In this document: piece after piece, positions 1 through 9,905 of the stretch
How the letters are laid out: each line of letters begins with the position of its first letter
Numbering within the stretch: position 1 is the first letter of the stretch
NCBI RefSeq assembly: GCF_000389635.1
Contig: NC_021182.1
Location: 3,100,001 to 3,164,000 of the forward strand
Direction of reading: 5' to 3'
Length of the DNA: 64,000 nt
From: Clostridium pasteurianum BC1
GTDB lineage: Bacteria; Bacillota; Clostridia; Clostridiales; Clostridiaceae
Program-made: the position numbers and the translations under genes
The notes under the pieces: generated by a model
Told to the model about the DNA's origin: nothing
The model's input: only the letters and a program-made list of their open reading frames with translations
The model's database searches: none

Positions 1-377
1 TAAGTGCATTTTTATACGAAAATTACGATATTGAAATAATTGAAAAGCATCACAATCAAAAGGTAGATGCCCCTAGTGGTACTGCTCTTTTACTTGGTGA
101 TACTATAAAAGCTGCTATTAAGGCTGATACAGTCTATGTAAATGGAAGAGAAGGCATTCACAAGAGAGAACACAATGAAATAGGCGTTCACGCCATACGC
201 GGCGGAAGTATTGTAGGTGAGCATGAAATAATCTTTGCTGGTCAAGGAGAAACTATAGAATTAAAACATACTGCGATTTCCAGAGAAGTTTTTGCAGTAG
301 GTGCCCTTAAGGCTTGTGAATTTATGCAAGGAAAATCAAAAGGTCTTTATAATATGGATAATGTACTGAATTCATAA
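1..377 (+). CDS. dapB: 4-hydroxy-tetrahydrodipicolinate reductase, C-terminal part
   Basis: The open frame runs in from the left edge (first full codon at 3) and stops with TAA at 375-377. It encodes the C-terminal half of DapB, which reduces the dihydrodipicolinate precursor with NAD(P)H in lysine and diaminopimelate synthesis. The catalytic signature reads [15 protein letters not shown], where the paired His and the Lys are the known substrate-binding and catalytic residues. Next comes the family stretch around G-I-H-A-I-R-G-G and G-E-H-E. The 5' half is outside the window. It fits with patA and dapH further on, but the opp operon now lies between them. Confidence 0.96.
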   Translation, partial: SAFLYENYDIEIIEKHHNQKVDAPSGTALLLGDTIKAAIKADTVYVNGREGIHKREHNEIGVHAIRGGSIVGEHEIIFAGQGETIELKHTAISREVFAVGALKACEFMQGKSKGLYNMDNVLNS

Positions 378-422
378 AATATTTAATCATACAAAAAAGC
401 ATTTTGTATGCGTGATTTATCC

Positions 423-491
423 GATGGCTACCCCACTAATACTTCCATCCGCCTCAAAATGGTAGTGAAGAGTGGCTACGTCCCTGGATAA
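423..491. repeat. Intergenic hairpin repeat, family E copy 1
   Basis: An imperfect palindrome starts with GGCTACCCCACTAATACTT and ends with GTGGCTACGTCCCTGGATAA. A second copy with the same two ends lies at 18587-18661, also between genes. The outer arms can pair (CCACTAATACTTCCAT with ATGGTAGTGAAGAGTGG). Its function is unknown. The shared ends mark it as a dispersed non-coding element, not a chance hairpin. Confidence 0.7.
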
Positions 492-505
492 TCAGTTCTA
501 AGCAT

Positions 506-568
506 AAAAAAACACTATGAAATTTAACAATAAGATTTTATTATTGATTGATTTCCATAGTGTTTTTA
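506..568. terminator. Two-way terminator hairpin between dapB and oppA
   Basis: The arms AAAACACTATGAAAT and ATTTCCATAGTGTTTTT flank a loop of about 26 bases. There is an A-run on the left and a T-run on the right, so it can end transcription of dapB from the left and of the opp operon from the right. Confidence 0.75.
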
Positions 569-640
569 TTGCTTTTAATTATCTTTCCTAGATTAATTAT
601 ATAATATATTAAAAGCACAGACAGTTTTATACATATAAAA

Positions 641-668
641 GAAATCCTCCAGAAAATCTGGAGGAAAA
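641..668 (-). terminator. Terminator just after oppA
   Basis: A perfect 8-bp stem (CCTCCAGA and TCTGGAGG) with a 2-4 base loop begins a few bases after the oppA stop codon. Read on the minus strand it is followed by a T-rich tail (ATTTCTTTTA). It is the first terminator of the opp operon. Confidence 0.8.
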
Positions 669-673
669 CTTAA

Positions 674-2320
674 TTATTTTTGTACATATGCATTTTGGAA
701 ATATAAAGTATCCATTGGGTTTCTATAAACATCCTTTACATAACTCTTTGCACATGATACTACATTATACTCATATAGTGGAATTATAGGCATATCTTTC
801 ATTAATATAGCTTCTGCCTGATGCATTTCATCATCTCTCTTTGCTACATTTGTTTCAGCTTTAGCAGCTACTATAAGTTTATCATAATCTGGATTAGTAT
901 AGCCTGCTACGTTGTTTCCAGCACCTGTTACCCACATGTCAAGGAAAGTCATTGGGTCTGCATAATCTGCTGACCATCCATTTCTAGCCATAATGTATTG
1001 ATGTTTAGTTGTATCATTAAGTTGAACTGTTCTTTCAACACTTCTAAGTGTTATATCTATATTTAAGTTTTTCTTAAGCATATCCTGTACTGTCTGTGCT
1101 ACACTTTGATGAAGTTGCATATTATTGTATATTAATTCAAGATTAGGGAATCCCTTACCATCCGGATATCCTGCTTCAGCTAAAAGTTGCTTAGCCTGTG
1201 CCACATCGCCCTCCGGCTTATAATACTGCTTATCTTTAAAGTCTTTTCCATTTACAAGCATGCCACTTGGAACAAAACTTGTTGAAGGAGTTTGACCACC
1301 CTTTGTAACATCTTTAACTAGTTTAGTTCTGTCTATAGCAAGAGAAATCGCCTGTCTAACCTTAACATCCTGCATAACCTTAGCAGCTGCGGGATTGATC
1401 TTAGCTGCATCTGGAGCTAAATTAAAGCTGTAGTAATTAGTTCCCAAATTTACAAAAGTTTTTGCAGTGCCATTCTTTAATAATGTAGGTATTTGTTCTG
1501 TTGGTGGATTATCTATTATATCAATCTGACCAGTCTGGAAAGCTGACATATAACTAGTTTCCTGATCTAATACTGTGTATTTCAAAGTAGTAAGCTTAAT
1601 GTTTTTAGTATTCCAATAATTAGTATTTGGAACAAATGTTAAGCTATCCTTTGGCTTCCAATCCTGAAGCTTGAAGGCTCCGTTAGAAACATAAGTTGCA
1701 CCTTTAGTTGCCCAATCCTTAGGATGAGCATCTACTATATCTTTTCTTACAGGCATATAAGTTTGGAATGAAGTAAGTGATAAAAAGTATGGTGTTGGAT
1801 TTTCTAAATCTACATCAAGAGTATAGTCATCAGTAGCTTTAACTCCTACCTGATCTACACTTCCCTTGCCTTCATTATAAGCCTCTCCACCTTTTAAATA
1901 ATACATCTGATAAGCATAGTCTGATGCAGTTTCTGGAGCTAATGCTCTCTTCCAAGCATATTCAAAGTCTTGAGCCTTAACTGGTTTTCCATCGGACCAT
2001 TTAGCATCTTTTCTAAGATGGAATGTGTAATGTTTTCCATCACTACTAACTTCCCATTTTGTAGCAACTCCTGGGATTGGCTGATTTTTTGTATCCACAT
2101 CAGTTAATCCTTCAAAGGCATTGGCAATTACTGTAGCACCTTCTACGGAGCTGTTAAGACCTGGATCAATAGTCTTAGGATCTGCACCTAAATTATAAGT
2201 TATTTTTTGTTCTGTTTTTGTTGTGCTGCTAGTATTACTTCCGCAACCGCTCAATAGTGTTCCCACTATTGCTGCAGACATAACCAATGCACATAATCTT
2301 GATTTTTTACTCTTTAGCAT
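674..2320 (-). CDS. oppA: Oligopeptide ABC transporter, substrate-binding lipoprotein
   Basis: A 548-residue member of solute-binding family 5 that captures peptides outside the membrane and hands them to OppBC. The N-terminus is a lipoprotein signal: basic MLKSKKSR, a hydrophobic core and the lipobox L-L-S-G-C with the lipidated Cys at residue 26. The body shows family motifs such as A-Q-D-F-E-Y-A-W-K-R near residue 115 and the final Tyr/Asn-rich segment. The ATG has a good AGGGGG site. It is last in the oppBCDFA transcription order, 105 bases after oppF, a position that often allows extra binding protein from its own promoter. Close paralogues (DppA, AppA) cannot be ruled out from sequence alone. 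Confidence 0.93.
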   Translation of the reverse strand: MLKSKKSRLCALVMSAAIVGTLLSGCGSNTSSTTKTEQKITYNLGADPKTIDPGLNSSVEGATVIANAFEGLTDVDTKNQPIPGVATKWEVSSDGKHYTFHLRKDAKWSDGKPVKAQDFEYAWKRALAPETASDYAYQMYYLKGGEAYNEGKGSVDQVGVKATDDYTLDVDLENPTPYFLSLTSFQTYMPVRKDIVDAHPKDWATKGATYVSNGAFKLQDWKPKDSLTFVPNTNYWNTKNIKLTTLKYTVLDQETSYMSAFQTGQIDIIDNPPTEQIPTLLKNGTAKTFVNLGTNYYSFNLAPDAAKINPAAAKVMQDVKVRQAISLAIDRTKLVKDVTKGGQTPSTSFVPSGMLVNGKDFKDKQYYKPEGDVAQAKQLLAEAGYPDGKGFPNLELIYNNMQLHQSVAQTVQDMLKKNLNIDITLRSVERTVQLNDTTKHQYIMARNGWSADYADPMTFLDMWVTGAGNNVAGYTNPDYDKLIVAAKAETNVAKRDDEMHQAEAILMKDMPIIPLYEYNVVSCAKSYVKDVYRNPMDTLYFQNAYVQK

Positions 2321-2425
2321 AAGATTTCCCCCTTAATACATTTTTTATTTTTGTTATTTTTGTTAGTATATTCAATCAGTACTTTAATTATACATTTATA
2401 ACTAGCATACTGGTTCAATCAAAAT

Positions 2426-3403
2426 TTAATATAAATGACAGGCTACACAGTGACCATTACCCTGATCTTTCAATTCTGGCTCTAATTCTTTGCAAATTGG
2501 CTTAGCATAGCTGCATCTTTCTCTAAACCTGCAGCCTGGTGGCGGATCAATTGGAGATGGTATTTCTCCCTGCAACATAATCCTCTTGTTATTTGCTGCA
2601 GCATCAGGATCCGGTATAGGTATAGCTGAGAGCAGCGCCTGAGTGTATGGATGAAGCGGATTCTTATATAATTCATTACTCTCTGCTATTTCCACCAATT
2701 TTCCCAAATACATAACACCAATTTTATCTGATATATGTTTTACCATGGATAAATCATGGGCTATAAACAAGTAAGTGAGGCCTAAATCATTTTGAAGGTC
2801 TTCAAGCATATTGACTACCTGTGCCTGTATGGAAACATCTAAGGCTGATATAGGTTCATCACACACAATAAATTCAGGTTGCACTGCCAGTGCTCTAGCA
2901 ATACCAACTCTCTGCCTTTGCCCACCTGAGAACTCATGAGGATATCTGCTGGCATGATCAGTATTTAGCCCAACCCTACTGAGAAGATAATGCACTCTTT
3001 CATTTCTCTCTTTTTTATTCATTAATTTATGGATATCTATGGCTTCACCAACTATATCTCCTACAGTCATTCTAGTATTTAATGAAGCGTAGGGATCCTG
3101 GAATATCATTTGCATCTTTCTTCTATAGGGAATCATTTCCTTTGGAGAAAGCTTTGCAATATCTTTACCATCGTATATTATCTCACCACTTGTTGGTTCA
3201 TAAAGCTTAATTATAGTTCTGCCTATAGTAGTTTTACCACAACCAGACTCACCAACAAGTCCCAAAGTTTCACCTTTAGCTATAGAAAAAGAGACATTAT
3301 CTACTGCTTTAACCAAGCTCTGTTTATTTCCCATTAAACCCTTTTTTATAGGAAAAAACTTCTGTAAATTATTTATCTCTAATAGTGTTTTTTTATCGCT
3401 CAT
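2426..3403 (-). CDS. oppF: Oligopeptide ABC transporter, ATP-binding subunit F
   Basis: A 325-residue cytoplasmic ATPase that pairs with OppD to drive peptide import. The Walker A motif is G-E-S-G-C-G-K-T-T near residues 51-59, the ABC signature F-S-G-G-Q-R-Q-R is near 160, and Walker B reads F-I-V-C-D-E-P. The C-terminal oligopeptide-transporter extension holds the Cys-rich stretch C-R-F-R-E-R-C-S-Y-A-K-P-I-C. The ATG overlaps the oppD stop by one base (TAATG), with GGGAGG upstream, so translation is probably coupled. Confidence 0.95.
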   Translation of the reverse strand: MSDKKTLLEINNLQKFFPIKKGLMGNKQSLVKAVDNVSFSIAKGETLGLVGESGCGKTTIGRTIIKLYEPTSGEIIYDGKDIAKLSPKEMIPYRRKMQMIFQDPYASLNTRMTVGDIVGEAIDIHKLMNKKERNERVHYLLSRVGLNTDHASRYPHEFSGGQRQRVGIARALAVQPEFIVCDEPISALDVSIQAQVVNMLEDLQNDLGLTYLFIAHDLSMVKHISDKIGVMYLGKLVEIAESNELYKNPLHPYTQALLSAIPIPDPDAAANNKRIMLQGEIPSPIDPPPGCRFRERCSYAKPICKELEPELKDQGNGHCVACHLY

Positions 3404-4410
3404 TATTTATTCCTCCCTGTATCAGGCGTAACCTTAGGTGCATCAGGATGATTTAACCAACATGCAGAATAATGACCTTCATCTATTTTAAAATTTTCTG
3501 GTCTATTGTCTATACAAATTTTCATGGCATATTCACACCTTTGAGCAAAAGGACAGCCCTTAGGTGGATTCAATAAATCTGGTGGATTACCTTCTATAGG
3601 CTTTAATCTCTCTTTTACATCCTCTTTAGGATTAGGTATACTCCTTAAAAGCCCCCAGGTATAAGGATGTTTAGGATTATAAAATATATCTCTACTAGTT
3701 CCACTTTCTACAACAGTACCACCGTACATAACATTTATTCTATTACATACGTCAGCCACAACTCCCAAATCGTGAGTTATGAGAATAATAGACATATTTA
3801 ATTTTTCCTTAAGATCCTTCATAAGTTCAAGTATTTGTGCCTGTATGGTAACGTCCAGTGCAGTAGTTGGTTCATCTGCTATTAAAAGCTTAGGGCCACA
3901 TACAAGAGACATGGCAATCATAGCTCTTTGTCTCATACCACCAGAAAATTCATGAGGATATTGTTTTATTCGCTTTTCCGGGCTTGGTATACCTACTAGC
4001 GTTAGCATCTCTATAGCCTTCTTAGTTGCCTCAGCTTTACTTAATTTTTTATGCTTGATAAGTGGTTCTATAAGCTGATTCCCTATGGTAAATACAGGAT
4101 TCAAAGAGGTCATTGGATCCTGGAATATCATGCTTATTTCATTTCCTCTAATCTTCTCCATTTCCTTTTCTGAAAGCTTAGTTAAATCCTTGCCTTCAAA
4201 CAGTATTTCTCCCTCTTTTATCTCTCCGTTATCTTCAAGTAAACGCATTAGCGACATCATAGTTATACTTTTTCCACTGCCGGATTCACCAACTATTCCA
4301 ATGGCTTCTCCTTTATATAAATCAAGACTTACACCTCTTACCGCCTTAACTTCTCCCACATGAGTATGAAATGAAGTGTGTATATTATTAATTTGGAGTA
4401 ACTTTTCCAT
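3403..4410 (-). CDS. oppD: Oligopeptide ABC transporter, ATP-binding subunit D
   Basis: A 335-residue ABC ATPase. Walker A is G-E-S-G-S-G-K-S near residue 40, the signature is F-S-G-G-M-R-Q-R, and Walker B is L-L-I-A-D-E-P. The C-terminal family extension contains C-P-F-A-Q-R-C-E-Y-A-M-K-I-C. It starts 13 bases after oppC with AGGAGG before the ATG, and it overlaps oppF by one base, which places both ATPases in a single operon. Confidence 0.95.
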   Translation of the reverse strand: MEKLLQINNIHTSFHTHVGEVKAVRGVSLDLYKGEAIGIVGESGSGKSITMMSLMRLLEDNGEIKEGEILFEGKDLTKLSEKEMEKIRGNEISMIFQDPMTSLNPVFTIGNQLIEPLIKHKKLSKAEATKKAIEMLTLVGIPSPEKRIKQYPHEFSGGMRQRAMIAMSLVCGPKLLIADEPTTALDVTIQAQILELMKDLKEKLNMSIILITHDLGVVADVCNRINVMYGGTVVESGTSRDIFYNPKHPYTWGLLRSIPNPKEDVKERLKPIEGNPPDLLNPPKGCPFAQRCEYAMKICIDNRPENFKIDEGHYSACWLNHPDAPKVTPDTGRNK

Positions 4411-4423
4411 TATAATCCTCCTA

Positions 4424-5338
4424 TTATTTTCTCATCTTTGGATCAAGGGCATCCCTTAGTCCATCGCCTAATAAATTAAACGCTAACATTGTAATACATA
4501 TTGCCATTGCCGGGAAAAACAATTGGAAAGGATAAAGCTGATAGCCTTCCAATGCATCTGATGCCAAAGTTCCCCATGACGCCATAGGTGCTGGAACTCC
4601 AAGTCCTATAAAGCTTAAGAAAGCTTCCTGAAAAATAGCGTCAGGTACTGATAACGTCAACGTAACTATTATAGGTCCCATACAATTTGGAATTAAATGC
4701 TTTAACAATATTCTAAATGGAGATGCCCCCAAAGTTTTAGCCGCCAAAACGAACTCCTGTTGTTTAAGAGACATAACCTGTCCTCTAACAATTCTAGCCA
4801 TGGTTATCCAAAAGGCCACCGCCAAAGCTATAATAATACTTTTAAGTCCCGTTCCCAATACAACCATAAAAAGTATTACATATATAGTTATAGGAATTGC
4901 ATATATAGCTTCAACTATTCTCATCATTATATTATCTACTCTACCACCAAAATATCCTGATATACCACCATATACAACCCCAATTACAATACTCAAAATG
5001 CTGGCAACATACCCAACTGTAAGAGATATTCTCGCTCCGTACAAAACTCTTACAAAAGAATCTCTACCAAATTTATCTGTTCCAAACCAATGCGCCGCAC
5101 TAGGACCCTGATTTGCAATGGCAAAATTCTGTGTATGATAATCATATTTTGAAAACATTGGTCCAAATATGGCAAGTAGTGTAACTAAAATAACTACTAT
5201 CAATCCCAGCATAGCAAGTTTATTTTTTTTGATTCTCATCCAAACATCCTGCCAATAAGTAAGACTTGGTCTTACCACTTCATTCTTAGCCTTCTCCTTA
5301 TTGGGAATTCTTTCAAACATATCCTTTGGAAATTCCAT
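4424..5338 (-). CDS. oppC: Oligopeptide ABC transporter, permease C
   Basis: A 304-residue inner-membrane permease with an N-terminal cytoplasmic tail of about 35 residues and several hydrophobic segments from about residue 38. The permease contact loop (E-F-V-L-A-A-K-T-L-G-A-S-P) near residue 200 docks the ATPase subunits. The ending D-G-L-R-D-A-L-D-P is typical of OppC/DppC. GGGAGG lies before the ATG, 13 bases from the oppB stop. Confidence 0.95.
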   Translation of the reverse strand: MEFPKDMFERIPNKEKAKNEVVRPSLTYWQDVWMRIKKNKLAMLGLIVVILVTLLAIFGPMFSKYDYHTQNFAIANQGPSAAHWFGTDKFGRDSFVRVLYGARISLTVGYVASILSIVIGVVYGGISGYFGGRVDNIMMRIVEAIYAIPITIYVILFMVVLGTGLKSIIIALAVAFWITMARIVRGQVMSLKQQEFVLAAKTLGASPFRILLKHLIPNCMGPIIVTLTLSVPDAIFQEAFLSFIGLGVPAPMASWGTLASDALEGYQLYPFQLFFPAMAICITMLAFNLLGDGLRDALDPKMRK

Positions 5339-5351
5339 TTTTGTTCCTCCC

Positions 5352-6272
5352 TTAATTCTCCAGTTTTATTCTAGGATCAATAACTACATATAATATATCA
5401 ACTATAAAATTGGCAACTATTAATAATGTACAGAAAAATATAGTAACTCCTAATGTAGTTGAATAATCTCTATTACCGATACTTTGAACAAATTCTTTAC
5501 CTAGTCCAGGTACTCCGAAAAGTGATTCAATTATAAAACTTCCAGAAAGAACACTGGCAATTAATGGTCCCAAATAAGTTATAAGTGGTATAAGTGAGTT
5601 TCTAAGAGCATGTTTAACTATAACTTTTCCCTTTGAAAGTCCCTTTGCCTTTGCTACTCTTATATAATCCTGTCTAACTACTTCTAATAAACTTGATCTT
5701 ACCAGTCTTGATATAAAGGCAGTAGAATATCCAGAAAGAGCTACTGCTGGAAGTACCATATATTGTGGTCCATCAAAGCCTACTGCTGGGAACCAGCCAA
5801 GCTTTACAGCAAAGAAATATATAAATATTGTTGCCATTACGAAGCTGGGAATAGTAACTCCCACAGTTGAAATAATCATACAGAGGTTGTCCTGCCATTT
5901 GCCCTGCTTCAGGGCTGCAATTATACCCATAATTAAACCAAATATAACAGAAATTCCAACAGCAGCAAATCCAAGTTTAGCGGAAGCAGGAAAGGAATAA
6001 GCAATTACATCATTTACCGTTCTTCCTTCATACATCATAGAAGGTCCTAAATCACCATGTATAAGATCTTTAAGGTACATACCATATTGCTGGCTTAAAG
6101 GTTTGTCAAGACCAAACTTCGCCTCTAAATTTGCCTTAATTGCCGGCGGTAATACTTTCCCTCCATCAAAGGGACCACCCGGTACTGCGTGCATTAAAAA
6201 AAATGTTGCGGTTATTACAACCCAAATGGTTATAATACTAGATACTAATCTTTTCAAGATATACTTGAGCAT
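5352..6272 (-). CDS. oppB: Oligopeptide ABC transporter, permease B
   Basis: A 306-residue permease and the first gene of the operon. The N-terminus (MLKYILKRLVSSIITIWVV) is the usual first membrane helix of OppB. The ATPase-contact loop Y-I-R-V-A-K-A-K-G-L-S is near residue 203, and the C-terminus ends in D-P-R-I-K. GGAGG lies 8 bases before the ATG. A strong promoter sits about 140 bases upstream. Confidence 0.95.
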   Translation of the reverse strand: MLKYILKRLVSSIITIWVVITATFFLMHAVPGGPFDGGKVLPPAIKANLEAKFGLDKPLSQQYGMYLKDLIHGDLGPSMMYEGRTVNDVIAYSFPASAKLGFAAVGISVIFGLIMGIIAALKQGKWQDNLCMIISTVGVTIPSFVMATIFIYFFAVKLGWFPAVGFDGPQYMVLPAVALSGYSTAFISRLVRSSLLEVVRQDYIRVAKAKGLSKGKVIVKHALRNSLIPLITYLGPLIASVLSGSFIIESLFGVPGLGKEFVQSIGNRDYSTTLGVTIFFCTLLIVANFIVDILYVVIDPRIKLEN

Positions 6273-6413
6273 ATTTTTTCCTCCATTTTAATAATTTATA
6301 ATTAACTATATAAATTCTCATTAATTACAATTAATGAATTTTTTATATTTAATTGTATTCATCCTCTTAACTGATCAGAATATCAAATTAATAATTTTTA
6401 TATAACGATAATG

Positions 6414-6442
6414 ATAATATAATAATTATTAATTTTTGTCAA
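6414..6442 (-). promoter_or_regulatory. Probable sigma-A promoter of the opp operon
   Basis: On the minus strand a perfect -35 TTGACA (6437-6442) is followed after 17 bases by -10 TATTAT (6414-6419). Transcription would start near 6407 and leave a leader of about 135 bases before oppB. The rest of 6273-6695 is AT-rich with no gene or clear riboswitch fold. Confidence 0.65.
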
Positions 6443-6695
6443 GATAATAAATAATTATAACACTTAAAATAAAATCTATTTTTTTTAACAAATTATCAAA
6501 ATAAAACATTATCATTTAACATACTCGTAAAATTCAATGTAAAAACTTGCAATTAAGATTTTTGTCGTATTTTAAAGAAAATATAAACTACAGTAATTAT
6601 ATATGATTACTTTGTTATAATAAATATGAAATGCATAAATTTAATTACTGCATTATATATTATATATAGCATATATAATATATATTTATTCAGAT

Positions 6696-6767
6696 AAAAA
6701 AATTACTATACTATAAAATACATTTAAGATTGCACAATAGAAGTATTTTAAAAGTATAGTAATTTTT
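6696..6767 (-). terminator. Long terminator hairpin after patA
   Basis: The outer arms AAAAAAATTACTATAC and GTATAGTAATTTTT extend inward with AAAATAC pairing with GTATTTT, giving a long stem with T-runs on both sides. It separates patA from the downstream opp promoter on the same strand. Confidence 0.75.
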
Positions 6768-6791
6768 ACAGAATAATTATCATCCTTCAAT

Positions 6792-7943
6792 TTATTTATT
6801 CAATATCTTTTCAATCCTATCAAAGGCCTCTTCAAGCTGTTTTTCACTATATGCGTAGGAAATTCTTATATATCCTTCCCCACCCTCTCCAAAGGCTGAA
6901 CCAGGTACCACTGCTACCTTTGCCTGCTGCAGAAGTTTATCACAAAACTCTTCGCTGTTAGAAGCAAATTTTTTAATTGAAGGAAATATATAAAATGCAC
7001 CTTTAGGTAATTCTACCTGAAACCCAAGCTCAATTAATCTTTTGTACGCATAATCCCTTCTTAATGCGAACTGTGCTTTCATGTTTTCAACATCTTTCAT
7101 AGAATTTCTAAGTCCATGAAGTACGCCATATTGTACTATGGATGGTGCACAGGAAACATTATATTGATGAATCTTAATTATGGAATCCATATACTCATTA
7201 GCAGCACATACATACCCTATTCTAAGTCCTGTCATTGAAAACATCTTTGAAAATCCATTTACTACTATAACCTTATTTTTTATATCTTTAAACTGAGCAA
7301 TAGAATAGTAATTTTCTTCAAAAGAAAGACAACTGTACATTTCATCCGTAATAACTATTATATCTTCAGCTTTAACTATTTCGTAGAGTTTATCTCTTGC
7401 TTCTTTGCTTAGAACTGCGCCTGTAGGATTAGAAGGATATGAAAGTACAAGAAGTTTTGGTTTCTCCTGGTTTATAATATTTTTTAAGCTTTCGAAATCA
7501 ATGGAGAAATCCTCTTTATTTAAATCATAATTAATAATTTCTCCACCTAATAGTTTAACACAGCTTTCATAGGCTGGATAAGCAGGAGTTGGAATAAGCA
7601 CTTTATCTCCTGGATTTATAAATGCAGCAAATACATCCATAAGTCCTTCGCTTCCACCAACTGTAATGCAAATTTCATCCCTATCATAGCTTATATCCTG
7701 ATTATTTAAAAAATTACTTATCTCCTGTCTTAGTTCCACTATGCCCGCATTAGATGTATATACTGTTTTATCCTCATTTATAGCCTTTATCATAGCTTCC
7801 TTTATTCCATCTGGCACAGGAAAATCAGGCTGCCCAAGAGTCAATGATATTGCACCCTCTACTTTCACTACTTTATTATAGAATTTTCTTATACCAGAAA
7901 GTTCTATACTGTTAACATTATCAGAAATTTTACTTTTAACCAA
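6792..7943 (-). CDS. patA: Aminotransferase, probably N-acetyl-LL-diaminopimelate aminotransferase
   Basis: A class I/II PLP aminotransferase of about 383 residues. It has the Asn-Pro-Thr-Gly motif (S-Y-P-S-N-P-T-G-A-V), the PLP-binding Tyr region (V-I-T-D-E-M-Y) and the Schiff-base Lys in V-N-G-F-S-K-M-F-S-M-T-G-L-R-I-G. A GTG at 7952 overlaps the GGAG site, so I prefer the TTG at 7943, eight bases downstream of it. Divergent dapH lies next door, which points to the third step of the acetylase diaminopimelate route. The specific substrate is inferred from that context. Aspartate or aromatic amino acid aminotransferase activity is the alternative. Confidence 0.75.
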   Translation of the reverse strand: MVKSKISDNVNSIELSGIRKFYNKVVKVEGAISLTLGQPDFPVPDGIKEAMIKAINEDKTVYTSNAGIVELRQEISNFLNNQDISYDRDEICITVGGSEGLMDVFAAFINPGDKVLIPTPAYPAYESCVKLLGGEIINYDLNKEDFSIDFESLKNIINQEKPKLLVLSYPSNPTGAVLSKEARDKLYEIVKAEDIIVITDEMYSCLSFEENYYSIAQFKDIKNKVIVVNGFSKMFSMTGLRIGYVCAANEYMDSIIKIHQYNVSCAPSIVQYGVLHGLRNSMKDVENMKAQFALRRDYAYKRLIELGFQVELPKGAFYIFPSIKKFASNSEEFCDKLLQQAKVAVVPGSAFGEGGEGYIRISYAYSEKQLEEAFDRIEKILNK

Positions 7944-8173
7944 AAATCTCACTCCATTTCAATAAAGCATCTAAAAAAATGGCAAATTAAAGATGCCTAA
8001 TATATCATTATTAATAATTATACAATATAATGTAATAATAACAACAAATCTTGTGTTTTATTTTAAAATGCACTTTAATTTATTATTAATATTTATTATA
8101 ATGATTTAATGTATAGTAATACACTTATATAGCAAATTACTACTATATAGCATACTTTTTAGGAGGAATTTAA

Positions 8174-8884
8174 ATGAACTATGATTTAACAGATCCGTAT
8201 GAAATTGCACGATACATAAAAGAAGCTAAGAAATCAACACCAGTGAAAGTTTACGTTGATGGTGATTTATCTGGCTCTACTCAGGAAAACATAGAAATAT
8301 ATGGTACACAAAATTTCTATGTCATCTTTGGTGAAAGTTCCACTGTATCAGAATTTATAGTGAGTAACAAAGATAAAATTAAAAAATTCAGATTAGAGCA
8401 GGATAGGAGAAATTCAGCTATACCTCTTATGGATATAACAGGAGTTGATGCAAGAATAGAACCTGGTGCCATTATACGAGACAAAGTAAGCATTGCTAAA
8501 AATGCAGTTGTAATGATGGGAGCAGTTATAAATATTGGTGCAGAGATAGGTGAAAGCACCATGATTGATATGAATGCAGTTGTAGGTGCAAGAGGTAAAA
8601 TTGGTAAAAGAGTTCATCTTGGTGCTGGAGCTGTAGTTGCTGGTGTACTTGAACCACCAAGTAAATCCCCTTGTGAAATTGGTGATGACGTATTAATTGG
8701 AGCCAATGCAGTTATTCTTGAAGGAGTAAAAATAGGTAATGGTGCCGTAGTTGCTGCCGGTTCTGTAGTAATAGATGATGTTCCTGCCAATGTGGTTGTA
8801 GCTGGAACCCCTGCTCAAATAATAAAAAGTGTAGACGATCAAACTAAGGACAAAACTAAGATAATGGATGATTTGAGAAAATAA
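8174..8884 (+). CDS. dapH: 2,3,4,5-tetrahydropyridine-2,6-dicarboxylate N-acetyltransferase
   Basis: A 236-residue acetyltransferase of the left-handed beta-helix (hexapeptide repeat) class, also called DapD. It acetylates tetrahydrodipicolinate with acetyl-CoA. The N-terminal alpha/beta domain covers about residues 1-85. Hexapeptide turns (I-x-x-G-A-I, V-x-x-G-A-V) fill residues 90-215, with [15 protein letters not shown] in the active-site region. AGGAGG precedes the ATG. With patA and dapB it defines the N-acetyl lysine pathway typical of Firmicutes. Confidence 0.93.
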   Translation: MNYDLTDPYEIARYIKEAKKSTPVKVYVDGDLSGSTQENIEIYGTQNFYVIFGESSTVSEFIVSNKDKIKKFRLEQDRRNSAIPLMDITGVDARIEPGAIIRDKVSIAKNAVVMMGAVINIGAEIGESTMIDMNAVVGARGKIGKRVHLGAGAVVAGVLEPPSKSPCEIGDDVLIGANAVILEGVKIGNGAVVAAGSVVIDDVPANVVVAGTPAQIIKSVDDQTKDKTKIMDDLRK

Positions 8885-8897
8885 TCTCTATGCTATT

Positions 8898-8938
8898 AAA
8901 AAAGATCCTATACTAAAACAAGTACAGGATCTTTTTTT
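8898..8938 (+). terminator. Terminator after dapH
   Basis: The stem AAGATCCTATACT pairs with AGTACAGGATCTT around a short loop and is followed by seven T. It ends dapH transcription before the convergent gene at 8949. Confidence 0.9.
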
Positions 8939-8948
8939 ACATAAAACC

Positions 8949-9653
8949 TTAAATTGCATTTTTATTAATATTACCCATGTGATAATCTTCTTCATTAAAA
9001 TTTTCATCTACATTTACCACATCATTTTCAGCATCCTTATTTACCTTTTCCATTTTAGATATGGACACTTCATAAGCTGTTTTCTTTATGACTTCATTTT
9101 CTGATAACTTTTTCTGGTATTCTCTACTCTGTAGTCTTCCCCAAATTCTAATATTATCCCCTACTTTTAAAGACTCACAAAACCTTGAATTCCTTCCCCA
9201 GGCAATTGTAGGTATGTAGTCAGACTTATTGTATGCTCTGTTTACTGCTAGAAGCATATCTGCTATTTCCCTTCCAAAAGGTGTGGTTCTATAAACAGGT
9301 TTTTTGCATATATAACCATCAAGGTAAATTTGATTTGGATTTTTACTTTTTTCCGTACATATCTCAATATTTCTGGCAAATACAGTAAGTATAAGCCTAT
9401 TAGAACCTTCTACAAATTTATTATAGGATCTCAGCTGACCTTCTACAATTACATCTTGACCCTCTTCTAAATTCATTCCTGTTATAAGTCTTTCTGATAT
9501 GGTAACATACAATGTGTCCCTTGTATCACTGAGTCTTTGAACATCCATATTAAAAGTATAAAATCCTTCACCATACATTTCATGACTGAATTCAAGCTTT
9601 GAAGAAATTTTTCCTTCTAGATAGAGCTTATTGTTTAACATTAAATTGTCCAT
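8949..9653 (-). CDS. Single-stranded DNA-binding-like protein with two OB folds
   Basis: A 234-residue protein. Two consecutive OB-fold halves can be read: residues about 8-97 (Y-L-E-G-K-I to I-L-T-V-F-A-R-N-I-E) and 107-195 (I-Y-L-D-G-Y-I to Y-E-V-S-I-S-K-M-E-K). The second half contains the SSB-like T-T-P-F-G-R-E and I-P-T-I-A-W-G-R motifs. The tail is acidic but lacks the usual D-I-P-F SSB ending. The ATG follows GAGGGATATAA. It is monocistronic, shares the terminator region with dapH, and is distinct from the phage SSB at 50934. Its role is probably in DNA replication or repair, but this is not certain. Confidence 0.75.
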   Translation of the reverse strand: MDNLMLNNKLYLEGKISSKLEFSHEMYGEGFYTFNMDVQRLSDTRDTLYVTISERLITGMNLEEGQDVIVEGQLRSYNKFVEGSNRLILTVFARNIEICTEKSKNPNQIYLDGYICKKPVYRTTPFGREIADMLLAVNRAYNKSDYIPTIAWGRNSRFCESLKVGDNIRIWGRLQSREYQKKLSENEVIKKTAYEVSISKMEKVNKDAENDVVNVDENFNEEDYHMGNINKNAI

Positions 9654-9905
9654 TTATATCCCTCTCTCCTTTAGTTTTCTATAATACTTACATTATGAAT
9701 ATTCATAATATGAACAAAATATAACTAAAATTAAACTTATAATTGCATTATAATCCCCCTTTTAATATATCTGAAAAGAAACAACAAGCGAGTATGCTAA
9801 TATATCTCTCTATAAAACAATTCTATTATTTATTCAACTAAAATATTCACATATTCCCATGATTTATTTCCATTATAATACATTTTTGATTCATATTTCA
9901 ATAGA

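Noticed and set aside
7944-8173. Lysine riboswitch before dapH
   Set aside because: I could not find the conserved lysine-riboswitch core; the region is plain AT-rich promoter DNA.
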